Assembly (NCBI GenBank): GCA_016214035.1
Contig: JACRPF010000020.1
Location: forward strand, 194,800 to 258,799
Length of the DNA stretch: 64,000 nt
Direction of reading: 5' to 3'
DNA from: Spirochaetota bacterium
GTDB taxonomy: Bacteria > Spirochaetota > Brachyspiria > Brachyspirales > JACRPF01
This document shows, one piece after another, positions 51,608-59,815 of the stretch. The position numbers and the translations under genes were made by a program. Position 1 is the stretch's first letter. Each line of letters opens with the position of its first letter. The notes under the pieces are model-generated. The model was not told the DNA's origin, searched no databases, and saw only the letters and a list, made by a program, of their open reading frames with translations.

Positions 51608-52912
51608 TCAAATCTTATTCATTCCGGCAATATCCCTGCCTCCATGAAGCTGCGGGTAATAACTGCATCGGTTGAATTCCGGCGGCTCGACAAACTCGAG
51701 CGCGAGTACCGCGACATTGGCAATCCTGTCGGGCGACATCTTCGGAAGGTCCTTCAGGATGATGCGCTGCCCGCGCTGTTCAAATGAGACCGGCGTATTG
51801 TCCTTGATGAGCGTAACGTTCTTGAGCTTGGTCGCAAATCCGCCGATGGCCATGGTGCCCGCGTCCGGCCATATCCAGTTCCAGAAATATACCGTAGCGC
51901 CGTCGACGCTTGTTCCGCACACACCGTTTGCGGCGCGGTATTTCGATTTTTCTTTTTTACCGTAAACCGCGGCGCTGTTCTCGGCAAGCCATGCGCCCAC
52001 CGTGGTGAGCGGGGCAACGGCGTCTTCGGGAACCGACCCGTCCGGCTTCGGCCCGATGTTAAGGAGGAGATTCCCCTTCCCCGCGGTGGCCGTGTTGAGC
52101 ATCTTGAGTATTCGCTGCGGCGAATAACTGTACGGCGCGGCCTGTTCGGCATCCACATATCCCCAGCTGATGTCGTTGAACGTCATGCAGGCTTCCCAGT
52201 CGCGTTCTTCCGGCGTCACATGACCTTCCGGCGTACCGAGATCCTCGGGTAGTTTGCTTCTATTATTAATGATGATATCGGGTTGAAGTTCACGAACCAT
52301 CTTGTTAAGCTCAAGCGAATCCCAGCCTTCCCACGACTCCATGGGCGCCGACACGTCATACCAGAGTATATCAATTTTCCCGTAATTCGTCATAAGCTCG
52401 CGGTTGATGTCCTTGATATAGTTCGTGAAACGTGCACGCGCGGCGGTATCGAATGCGCAGCGCCATCCGTCGGGATGATGCCAGTCCATGAGCGACGAAT
52501 AAAAACCGATGCCGAGCCCGAACTCGCGGCACGCATCCACGAACTCGCGGACGATGTCGCGTTTCGGGCCGAGGTTCATCGAGTTGTACGGGTTCGCCTT
52601 CGAGTCCCAGAGGCTGAAACCTTCATGATGGCGTGTGGTCATCACCATGTATTTCATGCCGGCTTTTTTCGCCAGCGCCGCCCATTCGCGCGGGGCACCG
52701 GGCTTCGGATTGAACGTCTGCGCGAGTTTTTCATATTCGGGGATGGGATAGTTCTCAATGGCCATCACCCATTCGTTCCTGCCCACCTGTGAATAGAGAC
52801 CATAATGGATGAACATGCCGAATCGCGCGTCGCGCCACCATTTCATCCGCGCATCACGCGTCTCTGCCGTGTGTTTCTCATATTCCGATCTGCTCATGTC
52901 CGCTAATTTCAT
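51608..52912 (-). CDS. GH29 alpha-L-fucosidase
   Basis: 434 residues from the ATG at 52912 (GGGAG upstream). The catalytic barrel has the GH29 blocks RFGMFIHYGLYS, MVMTTRHHEGFSLWDSK, FYSSLMDWHHPDGW and the nucleophile Asp186 in IDILWYDVSAP, followed by a small C-terminal beta domain. GH29 enzymes release L-fucose with retention. There is no signal peptide, so it acts on imported oligosaccharides. It lies downstream of leuS on the same strand with a 137-nt gap, and it has no regulator beside it. The GH29A/B specificity is not clear by eye. Confidence 0.9.
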   Translation of the reverse strand: MKLADMSRSEYEKHTAETRDARMKWWRDARFGMFIHYGLYSQVGRNEWVMAIENYPIPEYEKLAQTFNPKPGAPREWAALAKKAGMKYMVMTTRHHEGFSLWDSKANPYNSMNLGPKRDIVREFVDACREFGLGIGFYSSLMDWHHPDGWRCAFDTAARARFTNYIKDINRELMTNYGKIDILWYDVSAPMESWEGWDSLELNKMVRELQPDIIINNRSKLPEDLGTPEGHVTPEERDWEACMTFNDISWGYVDAEQAAPYSYSPQRILKMLNTATAGKGNLLLNIGPKPDGSVPEDAVAPLTTVGAWLAENSAAVYGKKEKSKYRAANGVCGTSVDGATVYFWNWIWPDAGTMAIGGFATKLKNVTLIKDNTPVSFEQRGQRIILKDLPKMSPDRIANVAVLALEFVEPPEFNRCSYYPQLHGGRDIAGMNKI

Positions 52913-53049
52913 AACTGCTCCCGGTGTTCCCTGACGTTTTTCCGGCACCTATCGCCGATGCAGAAAAGATATCTACACGCGGGACATCGGGAAACGGATA
53001 TGATTGACATTTTTGGGTAGTATGTTGACATCGGATATTGAAAAGCCCG

Positions 53050-55680
53050 CTATTTCACCACGATATTCACGAGCTTTCTCGGGACAAAGATCACTTTCAC
53101 GATAGTCCTGCCGGCGATATGATCTTTGACTTTCGGGTCGGCAAGCGCGATCTCCTTCACACGCGCCTCATCCGTATCGATGGCTATCCGTGCACTGCCG
53201 CGCAATTTTCCGTTCACCTGGAATACGACAGTGACCTCATCGTTCGCTGCAAGTTCTGTGTTGTATGCCGGCCACGGCTGCTCGGCGGTGAATCCGCTCT
53301 TGCCGAGGTGCTCCCAAAGTTCGTCGGCTGTATGCGGGGCTATCGGCGCAAGCAGGAGCGGAATAATTTCCAGCGCCTCAGATGCGAGCAGTGCTTCATG
53401 CTCCGTCGGCGTTCTTCCTTCAAGCGAATTACGGAACACTGAAAGTTCGTTGGTGTATTCCATGAGCGCGGCGATTGCCGTGTTGAAATGAAACGCCTCG
53501 ATGTCGTCGCCCGCTTTTCGTATTGTCTGATGCAGTTTCCGTTCAAGCGCACGTTCAGTGTCGGTAAGTTCCGTCAGCATGTCCACAAGCGATGTCTTCC
53601 AGCCGCTACGAAAGTGCGGAAGCAGATCATACCAGATACGCCAGACGCGGAGGATATACCGGTTTGCCGATTCAACCCCGCCCGCATCCTTCCATAAAAT
53701 GGTATCCTCGAAGGGTGCGGCAAAAAGTATATACAGACGAAGCGCATCGGCGCCATAACGTTCGGCCATCTCATCCGGCGTCACCACATTTTTGAGGCTT
53801 TTGCTCATCTTCACCCAGCGGTATTCCCATTGCGCTTCCGGTATGGATGTCTTTTCTTCAGGCTTCAGTACTTTCCAATTACCAAGCGGTTCATCCGCGG
53901 CAGCATCATCACCCTCCGATTCACCGGTACTGATCCTCCGACCCGCAGTCCACGCAAGCAGCATGCCCTGATTCCGTAAGCGCGTGAACGGTTCATCGAA
54001 AGAAACCAAACCGGCATCATGCAGTACCTTCGTCCAGAAACGCGCGTAGAGCAAATGCATCACCGCATGTTCAGCGCCGCCGGAATAGAGATCAACCGGA
54101 AGCCAGTAGCGCATCGCCTCCGGGCTGAACGGCGCGGTGCTGTTCTTCGGATCTGCGAACCGCAGAAAATACCATGACGAGCAGGCGAAACCGCCCATCG
54201 TATCCGTTTCACGCTGCGCACTGCCGCCGCATTTCGGACAGGTGACATGTACGAAATCGGAAATACCAGCAAGCGGCGAAGCGCCGGTGCCGGTGGGCTG
54301 ATATCGCTCGACATCGGGAAGGAGCACGGGCAGTTGATCTTCGGGCACGGATACCGCGCCGCATTTTTCACAGTGAATAATCGGGATCGGCGCACCCCAG
54401 TAACGCTGCCGTGAGATGAGCCAGTCACGCAGACGATAATTGACGACACCGTGTCCCATCCCTTTTTCTTCAAGCCAGCTGATGACCCTGCCTACCGTTT
54501 CCTTATTGTTGGGCGACCCCGTCATCGGACCGATACACATGACGCCTTCGTCGGCGACAGCGGCAGTCATCGTCTCCGCCGTTTGCGCCGCATCCTTCCT
54601 ATAGACCAGGACTATCGGCAGCTCGAACTGACGCGCAAATTCAAAATCGCGCTGATCATGAGCAGGTACCGCCATGATGGCGCCGGTGCCGTAACCCATG
54701 AGCACGTAATCCGCTATATAGACCGGTATCTTTTCCCCGTTCACGGGATTCGTTGCGTATGCACCGATGAATACACCCGTCTTTTTTCTGCCTTCCGCCT
54801 GACGGTCGATATCCTTTTCCGCTGATACCGCCGCGATATAGCGCTTCACATCGTCTTTCTTATCCGGCGCCGTGATCGTTTCAACGAGCGGATGCTCCGG
54901 CGCCAGCACTATGAAGGTCGCGCCCCAGAGCGTATCGGGCCGCGTTGTGAACACGCGTATAGACTCGGCACTTCCGTCAAGCGTGAAGTCGACTGCGGCG
55001 CCTTCGCTTCGCCCTATCCATTCGCGCTGCATCATCTTGATGCCTTCCGGCCATTGAATAGCATCCAGACCGGAGATAAGTCTGTCGGCATAGTCGGTGA
55101 TCCTGAAATACCACTGCGGCAGCGGACGCTTTTCAACGGCATGACCGCATCGCCAGCATTTTCCGCCCACGACCTCTTCGTTGGCAAGGCCTGTTGCGCA
55201 CGACGGGCACCAGTTTATGGGAGCATCGGCGCGATAGGCCAAACCTCGTTTATACAGAAGGAGGAACAGCCACTGTGTCCAGCGATAATATTCCGGATGG
55301 CTGGAGTTGATCTCACGGCTCCAGTCGTAGGAAATTCCCACGAGATCAAGCTGACGTTTATAGTTGGCCGCATATTCGGGCACCATCTCCTTGGGATTCC
55401 GCCCCTGCTTTATCGCTTCATTCTCGGCCGGCTGTCCGAACGCATCCCACCCCATCGGCTGAAGGACGTTGTATCCCTGCATACGTTTGAACCGGGCGGT
55501 GACATCAACGGGAATATAGTTCTTGCAGTGGCCGATGCTGATACCGGCTCCCGAAGGATACGGGAAGAACACGAGTGCGTAGAATTTCGGTTTTGCACTG
55601 TCATTATCCGCGCGGAATAGATCATTTTCCCTCCATCGTGATTGCCATTTTCTTTCTATGTGTGCGTGCTCGTATTCCAT
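53050..55680 (-). CDS. leuS: Leucyl-tRNA synthetase
   Basis: 876 residues, the full length. The adenylate-binding motif reads SIGH (AGISIGHCKNY), where the first His of the usual HIGH is Ser. The connecting zinc-type Cys pairs WCPSCATG and CWRCGHAV lie near residues 175-200, the CP1 editing domain has TTRPDTLWGATF, and the KMSKS loop is in WVKMSKSLKN near residue 620. The C-terminal tRNA-binding helices and small domain follow. The clade with this S-x-GH variant is known to me from a set of bacteria, but I could not check. The start has GAGGA upstream and is divergent from queE. Confidence 0.96.
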   Translation of the reverse strand: MEYEHAHIERKWQSRWRENDLFRADNDSAKPKFYALVFFPYPSGAGISIGHCKNYIPVDVTARFKRMQGYNVLQPMGWDAFGQPAENEAIKQGRNPKEMVPEYAANYKRQLDLVGISYDWSREINSSHPEYYRWTQWLFLLLYKRGLAYRADAPINWCPSCATGLANEEVVGGKCWRCGHAVEKRPLPQWYFRITDYADRLISGLDAIQWPEGIKMMQREWIGRSEGAAVDFTLDGSAESIRVFTTRPDTLWGATFIVLAPEHPLVETITAPDKKDDVKRYIAAVSAEKDIDRQAEGRKKTGVFIGAYATNPVNGEKIPVYIADYVLMGYGTGAIMAVPAHDQRDFEFARQFELPIVLVYRKDAAQTAETMTAAVADEGVMCIGPMTGSPNNKETVGRVISWLEEKGMGHGVVNYRLRDWLISRQRYWGAPIPIIHCEKCGAVSVPEDQLPVLLPDVERYQPTGTGASPLAGISDFVHVTCPKCGGSAQRETDTMGGFACSSWYFLRFADPKNSTAPFSPEAMRYWLPVDLYSGGAEHAVMHLLYARFWTKVLHDAGLVSFDEPFTRLRNQGMLLAWTAGRRISTGESEGDDAAADEPLGNWKVLKPEEKTSIPEAQWEYRWVKMSKSLKNVVTPDEMAERYGADALRLYILFAAPFEDTILWKDAGGVESANRYILRVWRIWYDLLPHFRSGWKTSLVDMLTELTDTERALERKLHQTIRKAGDDIEAFHFNTAIAALMEYTNELSVFRNSLEGRTPTEHEALLASEALEIIPLLLAPIAPHTADELWEHLGKSGFTAEQPWPAYNTELAANDEVTVVFQVNGKLRGSARIAIDTDEARVKEIALADPKVKDHIAGRTIVKVIFVPRKLVNIVVK

Positions 55681-55763
55681 GCGGGGTCCTCTATAAAAAT
55701 GTTATCCGATTATACGAAAGAAACTAAAAATATCCATTCACCGCACTGCACGGATGACCCGAT

Positions 55764-55791
55764 TTGCATTTTCATTTCATCATGGTACTAT
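55764..55791 (+). promoter_or_regulatory. Promoter of queE-queC, start codon at +1
   Basis: TTGCAT (55764-55769), a 16-nt spacer and TACTAT (55786-55791), then exactly six bases and the ATG at 55798; no ribosome site is visible. Confidence 0.5.
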
Positions 55792-55797
55792 CGCCGC

Positions 55798-56385
55798 ATG
55801 ATAAAAAACCGCATCAGTGAAATATTCTATTCAATCCAGGGCGAAGGCTCGCTCACCGGCATGCCCATGGTGTTCATCCGCTTCACCGGCTGCAATCTTT
55901 CCTGCGACTTCTGCGACGAACCGACGCACCACAAGATGAAATATTCGCTTTCCGACGATGAACTTCTCGCCGTCGTCTCGGAATACCCCGCCCGTTCGGT
56001 ATATCTCACCGGCGGTGAACCGTCGATGAGCGATAAAAATACGCTTATCAGAAAACTCAAATCCCGCGGATATTTCGTCGCCGCGGAGACGAACGGCTAC
56101 CGTTTTGCGAATATCGCGAAGGCGGACCATATCGTCTATTCGCCGAAAGACTGGAACAGAATAAAAACGCACCGTTCTGTAAAAGAGATGAAGTGCATCG
56201 TAGATCGCGCAAGCGATGTGCGCAAGCTGCTGTCGCTTACGACAAAGCTCCCGATATTCATTCAGCCGAAAGCCGGTAAAAAAGGCGTCAACAGGGACGC
56301 CATTGACTTCTGCGTGGATCTGGTCAAAGAACATCCGCAGTTCAGATTGAGCCTGCAGACGCATAAGCTCATCGGGGTGCGGTGA
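55798..56385 (+). CDS. queE: 7-carboxy-7-deazaguanine synthase
   Basis: 195 residues from the ATG at 55798; an earlier frame begins at 55642 inside the divergent leuS 5' end and was rejected. It is a radical-SAM enzyme that makes the deazaguanine ring of queuosine. The cluster-binding Cys32, Cys36 and Cys39 are in GCNLSCDFCDE; YLTGGEPSM binds SAM; the substrate loops ETNGYR and KMKC-type EMKCIVD are present. The next gene, queC, overlaps by one base. The transcript appears to be leaderless. Confidence 0.92.
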   Translation: MIKNRISEIFYSIQGEGSLTGMPMVFIRFTGCNLSCDFCDEPTHHKMKYSLSDDELLAVVSEYPARSVYLTGGEPSMSDKNTLIRKLKSRGYFVAAETNGYRFANIAKADHIVYSPKDWNRIKTHRSVKEMKCIVDRASDVRKLLSLTTKLPIFIQPKAGKKGVNRDAIDFCVDLVKEHPQFRLSLQTHKLIGVR

Positions 56386-57071
56386 TGAAAAGGAATAAAA
56401 AGGCACAAGCGCAACGCGCACTCGTCCTCTTCTCCGGCGGTCAGGATTCAACCACCTGCCTCGGCTGGACGAAAAACCGGTACCGTGATGTACATGCCAT
56501 CGCGTTCTCGTACGGCCAGCGGCACAGCATCGAGATACAACAGGCGCGCCGGATAGCGGCCACACTCGACGTTCCCATCAAAGTGGTCGACATCTCATTT
56601 CTCAAGGACATCGTCGTCTCGGCGCTCACGGGCACAGGCGATGTGAGCAAGCGACACCGCGACAATAAGAATCTGCCGGCGTCGTTCGTGCCGGACAGGA
56701 ACGCGCTGTTCATCACGCTCGCACACGCGTATGCGCAGACCATCAAAGCAGATGTGCTCGTGGGCGGCATGTGTCAGACCGACTACAGCGGCTATCCGGA
56801 CTGCCGCCGTCCGTTCATCACATCGCTCATAAAAACGCTCAACGCCGGAAGTGATGTGCATATCGCCATGCTCACACCGATAATGCATCTGACAAAAGCC
56901 GAGACCTTCGCGCTTGCGGCGGAAGAAGGCGTGCTTGATCTTGTGCTCAACGAGTCGCACACCTGTTATGAAGGCGACCGGAAAAAATATCCCTGGGGCA
57001 AAGGCTGCGGCACATGTCCTGCGTGTACATTACGTAAACGCGGCTATGAACAGTTTCTCAAAATAAAATAG
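56385..57071 (+). CDS. queC: 7-cyano-7-deazaguanine synthase
   Basis: 228 residues; the ATG at 56385 overlaps the queE stop (TGATG), though a GTG one codon earlier could be used. The ATP pyrophosphatase loop is LVLFSGGQDSTTCLGW (residues ~14-29). The SYGQRHSIEI and FVPDRNALFITLAHAYA blocks follow, and the zinc site is the C-terminal HTCYEG with GKGCGTCPAC. The enzyme turns 7-carboxy-7-deazaguanine into preQ0. queF, queD and tgt lie elsewhere. Confidence 0.94.
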   Translation: MKRNKKAQAQRALVLFSGGQDSTTCLGWTKNRYRDVHAIAFSYGQRHSIEIQQARRIAATLDVPIKVVDISFLKDIVVSALTGTGDVSKRHRDNKNLPASFVPDRNALFITLAHAYAQTIKADVLVGGMCQTDYSGYPDCRRPFITSLIKTLNAGSDVHIAMLTPIMHLTKAETFALAAEEGVLDLVLNESHTCYEGDRKKYPWGKGCGTCPACTLRKRGYEQFLKIK

Positions 57072-57094
57072 CTGAATATCATTGACAGGACCGA

Positions 57095-58384
57095 TCAGTA
57101 CTGGCGGTCCGCGAGCATCCCTCGCAGTATCTTCACCGCTTTACCGGGACGTCCCCTCTCACCGCATAGCGAATAGATATCGCGAAAGATTACTTCAAGC
57201 GTACAGCCGCGCGCCGAATCGAGCGTCTTCTTCATGTGTTCCCGGAAACGCGCTTCATCGAACGCGCCCACGCCGATGAGCGTCGGGTCGGGTTTGCGCG
57301 AATAGATGACCTTAGAACCGCTGAGGCGTTCACCCATGAACGCTTCATCGCACCATGCGGAGATGGATACTTTCCGCAGGTTCGGCAAATGTGAAAGATG
57401 ACTGTCCCAGATGGGATGCACCGGCTCGCAGCAGCCGTAATATACGAGTCCGAAATCCTTCGCAAGCTCATGGTACGCCGGGTAGATGATGTCGCCGTAC
57501 ATCTCCGGCGACACGGACACGGTCTCCTGCGAGTTCATGTTCACCCATATGTCCGGTGTCTTCACGCCGCTGTCGATGCTGCTGCCGCGCTTCGGCAGTT
57601 CATCGGTGAAGCCGTAACTGCCCGCCCCGGCATAGTGATTGCCGTTGTTAAGCGTCAGAAGCTTTTCATCCTCCATCCATCTGAAAAACCGCCGCGCATC
57701 GGCGACCATGAATGTATATAAATCCTTCACCTTTTCCGGCGTATCGATGAGCGCCATGAAATACCGTTCCATGCCCATAAGCTTGATGAATTTCGCCGAA
57801 AGCGACAGATACCATTCCACGGAACGGTTGACGATACGAACGTCGAGTATATCGCCAAGTATGTCTTCAGCAAATGCGACACGGGCGGCGGTGCGGTCAC
57901 GGTCAACCGAGAACACCGACGGCTTCACGATATGCATATCCCGCGCCAGGTCTTCAATGGGGTTCTCGTCGTGATAGCCGAGATTCTCTCCGCGCGCGTC
58001 TTTCGCCGTGGTGCGCGCGATAGTAAGATCGAACTCTTTATGCCGTATATCCCACTCAACACCTATCCACGGTTCTATCACCTTGTCGTCGTCGACGAGT
58101 TCGTGATTGAGTATGGGTTCAAGGAGCTTGCGTTCTATGCGTGCCGCTTCCGGATGCTCACAGCGGAGCGGCGGCAGAAAGTCCGCGGCAAAACTGTTCG
58201 TTTCCATTACTATCATCGGCGTTCGAGACTTGAGCGCGTTATGCGCATACCAGCGCTTTCTGCGTTCGGCCATTACCGGAAGCTCCGAATATTCACGGTA
58301 TTTTTTCGCCAGATTGCGCAGATATTCGCGTTCTTCTGCGGAAACCGGCGCCATAGTGCTCTTAACTGCTTCAGCGGTATGCAT
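57095..58384 (-). CDS. Uroporphyrinogen-decarboxylase-like (URO-D superfamily) protein
   Basis: 429 residues, starting after AAGGAG. The barrel resembles URO-D and the corrinoid-dependent methyltransferases MtaA/MtbA. Key visible parts are NNGNHYAGAGSYGFTDE, the GLVYYGCCEPVHPIWD block and SRKPDPTLIGVGAFDEARF. Longer than true UroD (about 350 residues) and lacking its N-terminal RQAGR, so haem synthesis is unlikely. A Cys-Cys-Glu near the barrel end could bind zinc as in methyltransferases. Divergent from an AraC regulator, which suggests inducible catabolism of a methylated or glycosylated substrate. Confidence 0.72.
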   Translation of the reverse strand: MHTAEAVKSTMAPVSAEEREYLRNLAKKYREYSELPVMAERRKRWYAHNALKSRTPMIVMETNSFAADFLPPLRCEHPEAARIERKLLEPILNHELVDDDKVIEPWIGVEWDIRHKEFDLTIARTTAKDARGENLGYHDENPIEDLARDMHIVKPSVFSVDRDRTAARVAFAEDILGDILDVRIVNRSVEWYLSLSAKFIKLMGMERYFMALIDTPEKVKDLYTFMVADARRFFRWMEDEKLLTLNNGNHYAGAGSYGFTDELPKRGSSIDSGVKTPDIWVNMNSQETVSVSPEMYGDIIYPAYHELAKDFGLVYYGCCEPVHPIWDSHLSHLPNLRKVSISAWCDEAFMGERLSGSKVIYSRKPDPTLIGVGAFDEARFREHMKKTLDSARGCTLEVIFRDIYSLCGERGRPGKAVKILRGMLADRQY

Positions 58385-58410
58385 ATGCAGCTCCTTGATA
58401 TTAATGATAT

Positions 58411-58482
58411 GTGATATATAGTATATCTATATTCACAATGGAATAGATAAATATCGTGATAATACCTATGGATTTGTGATAT
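58411..58482. promoter_or_regulatory. Divergent control region with repeated GTGATA elements
   Basis: GTGATAT at 58411, GTGATAA at 58456 and GTGATAT at 58476, plus TTCAC (inverse of GTGAA) at 58432. The last two are 20 bp apart on the same helical face, the layout used by AraC-family proteins. Located between the URO-D-like gene and the AraC gene. Confidence 0.4.
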
Positions 58483-59314
58483 GGTGCAGCATCTCTGGGG
58501 CGTAACGATAGAGACCCGGACAAACCTTCTGCTTCCCCGTATGAGGCACGTCTATGGAAGCTCGGTGATGCCGCCCTATCATTGGGCCGGCAGAGACCGG
58601 AAAGAACGGTTCACGCTGTTCCAATATACGCTTTCCGGATACGGCTGTTTTTCAGACGATTCCGGTGAAATGCGTCTTTATGAAGGCGACGGCTTTCTGG
58701 TGAATCATGCCGATCCGGCATATGAATATTACTATCCCGGAAAAGCCAACGCACCGTGGGAAGTGCTCTGGTGTGTATTCGAAGGCGATGGTGTCCACGA
58801 TGCCGTACAGGCAATCAACCGGCAGTACGGCTATGTGTTCTCGCTCCCGAAAACCTCACCGGCCATCCGAACGCTTCTCAGGTTCAATGACGGAACAATA
58901 CGTACGACTGCACTCACCGCATCCGACAGCGCGCGGCTGGTGTCCGGACTGCTCTATGACCTCATCGGAACCAGGGAACACCGTGAAAAGAGCACGCCGT
59001 CATCGGACATCATCGAGCGGGCGCGTACGCTGCTCGGCGATACCGGAAAGCTGTACACCGCGTCATCATTGGCGCAATCGCTATCAATTTCACGCGAACA
59101 TCTGAGCCGTGTATTCAGAACAGAGCTCGACATGTCGCCGTATGAATACATCATCAAACAGAAGATGGATCTGGCAAAGATCGATGTCCGTTACGGCAGC
59201 GACAGTTTCATCGTCATCGCGCGGCGTTATGGATTCTCGTCTCCGGCGCAGTTCGCGTCGCTGTTCAAACGCGCGACGGGGCTGTCGCCGCGGACATACC
59301 GCCGGGGCTCGTGA
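58481..59314 (+). CDS. AraC-family regulator divergent from the URO-D-like gene
   Basis: 277 residues. N-terminal cupin sensor (~35-105: KERFTLFQYTLSGYGCF, MRLYEGDGFLVNHADPAYEYYY in pieces), linker, and a C-terminal double HTH (SLAQSLSISREHLSRVFRTE, FIVIARRYGFSSPAQFASLF, LSPRTYRRGS). There is no convincing ribosome site before the ATG. It probably controls the divergent URO-D-like gene and itself through the GTGATA repeats in the shared 96-nt gap. Confidence 0.86.
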   Translation: MVQHLWGVTIETRTNLLLPRMRHVYGSSVMPPYHWAGRDRKERFTLFQYTLSGYGCFSDDSGEMRLYEGDGFLVNHADPAYEYYYPGKANAPWEVLWCVFEGDGVHDAVQAINRQYGYVFSLPKTSPAIRTLLRFNDGTIRTTALTASDSARLVSGLLYDLIGTREHREKSTPSSDIIERARTLLGDTGKLYTASSLAQSLSISREHLSRVFRTELDMSPYEYIIKQKMDLAKIDVRYGSDSFIVIARRYGFSSPAQFASLFKRATGLSPRTYRRGS

Positions 59315-59374
59315 GCACCGTATTGCGATATAGCCGTAATTGGATATGATACTTCTATTGCACGGGAGGTTTTC

Positions 59375-59596
59375 ATGAAATCAATGCTGCTTCGCATCGT
59401 GAATATACTGCTCATCATATCTGTGGTGCTTCAGGCTGCCACTATCATCGCCATCAAGGTGTTCGGCATATTCAATCTGCCGGGCGAGGCTCATGAATGG
59501 AACGGTTACGCCTTCGGTGTGCTGCTCATTGCGCACCTGGTGCTCAACTGGCCGTGGATACGAATGAATATACTCGGCCGGAGCAATGGCAAATAG
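59375..59596 (+). CDS. Small DUF4405-like membrane protein
   Basis: 73 residues with two membrane helices (LLRIVNILLIISVVLQAATII and YAFGVLLIAHLVLNWPWIRM, both cut short here) and a polar middle (GEAHEWNGY). His in WNG and HLVLNW resembles the haem-ligand pattern of cytochrome-b561-type small proteins and DUF4405. A good GGGAGG site precedes it. It lies upstream of the amt region but ends 157 nt before the sigma-54-type promoter. The function is unknown. Confidence 0.65.
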   Translation: MKSMLLRIVNILLIISVVLQAATIIAIKVFGIFNLPGEAHEWNGYAFGVLLIAHLVLNWPWIRMNILGRSNGK

Positions 59597-59752
59597 CATG
59601 CAGCGTACAGTTACCCGGAAATAACGCATTGAAAATGGCCGGGAAACTGCACTGAAAGTATTCAAAATATTTTTCATTGAACAGAAACGGTGCATAACAG
59701 TCACGGCATGCGGTTGACAGCATCGATATTTCACCGGAATTGAAGTACGCTT

Positions 59753-59767
59753 TGGCATAGTAATTGC
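59753..59767 (+). promoter_or_regulatory. Sigma-54-type promoter of amt-glnK
   Basis: TGGCAT (59753-59758), five bases and TTGC (59764-59767) give the exact -24/-12 spacing of the sigma-54 consensus. The predicted start is near 59779, 37 nt before the amt ATG. NtrC-like half-sites TGCACT (59648) and GGTGCA (59689) lie 60-105 nt upstream. Confidence 0.7.
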
Positions 59768-59815
59768 TTTTATACATGCACATCGAAGATTATTTCTATA
59801 AGGTGAATGTGCATT

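Noticed and set aside
59648-59694. TGCACT and GGTGCA as a full NtrC site
   Set aside because: They are 41 bp apart rather than forming one 17-bp palindrome, so they are kept only as possible half-sites.
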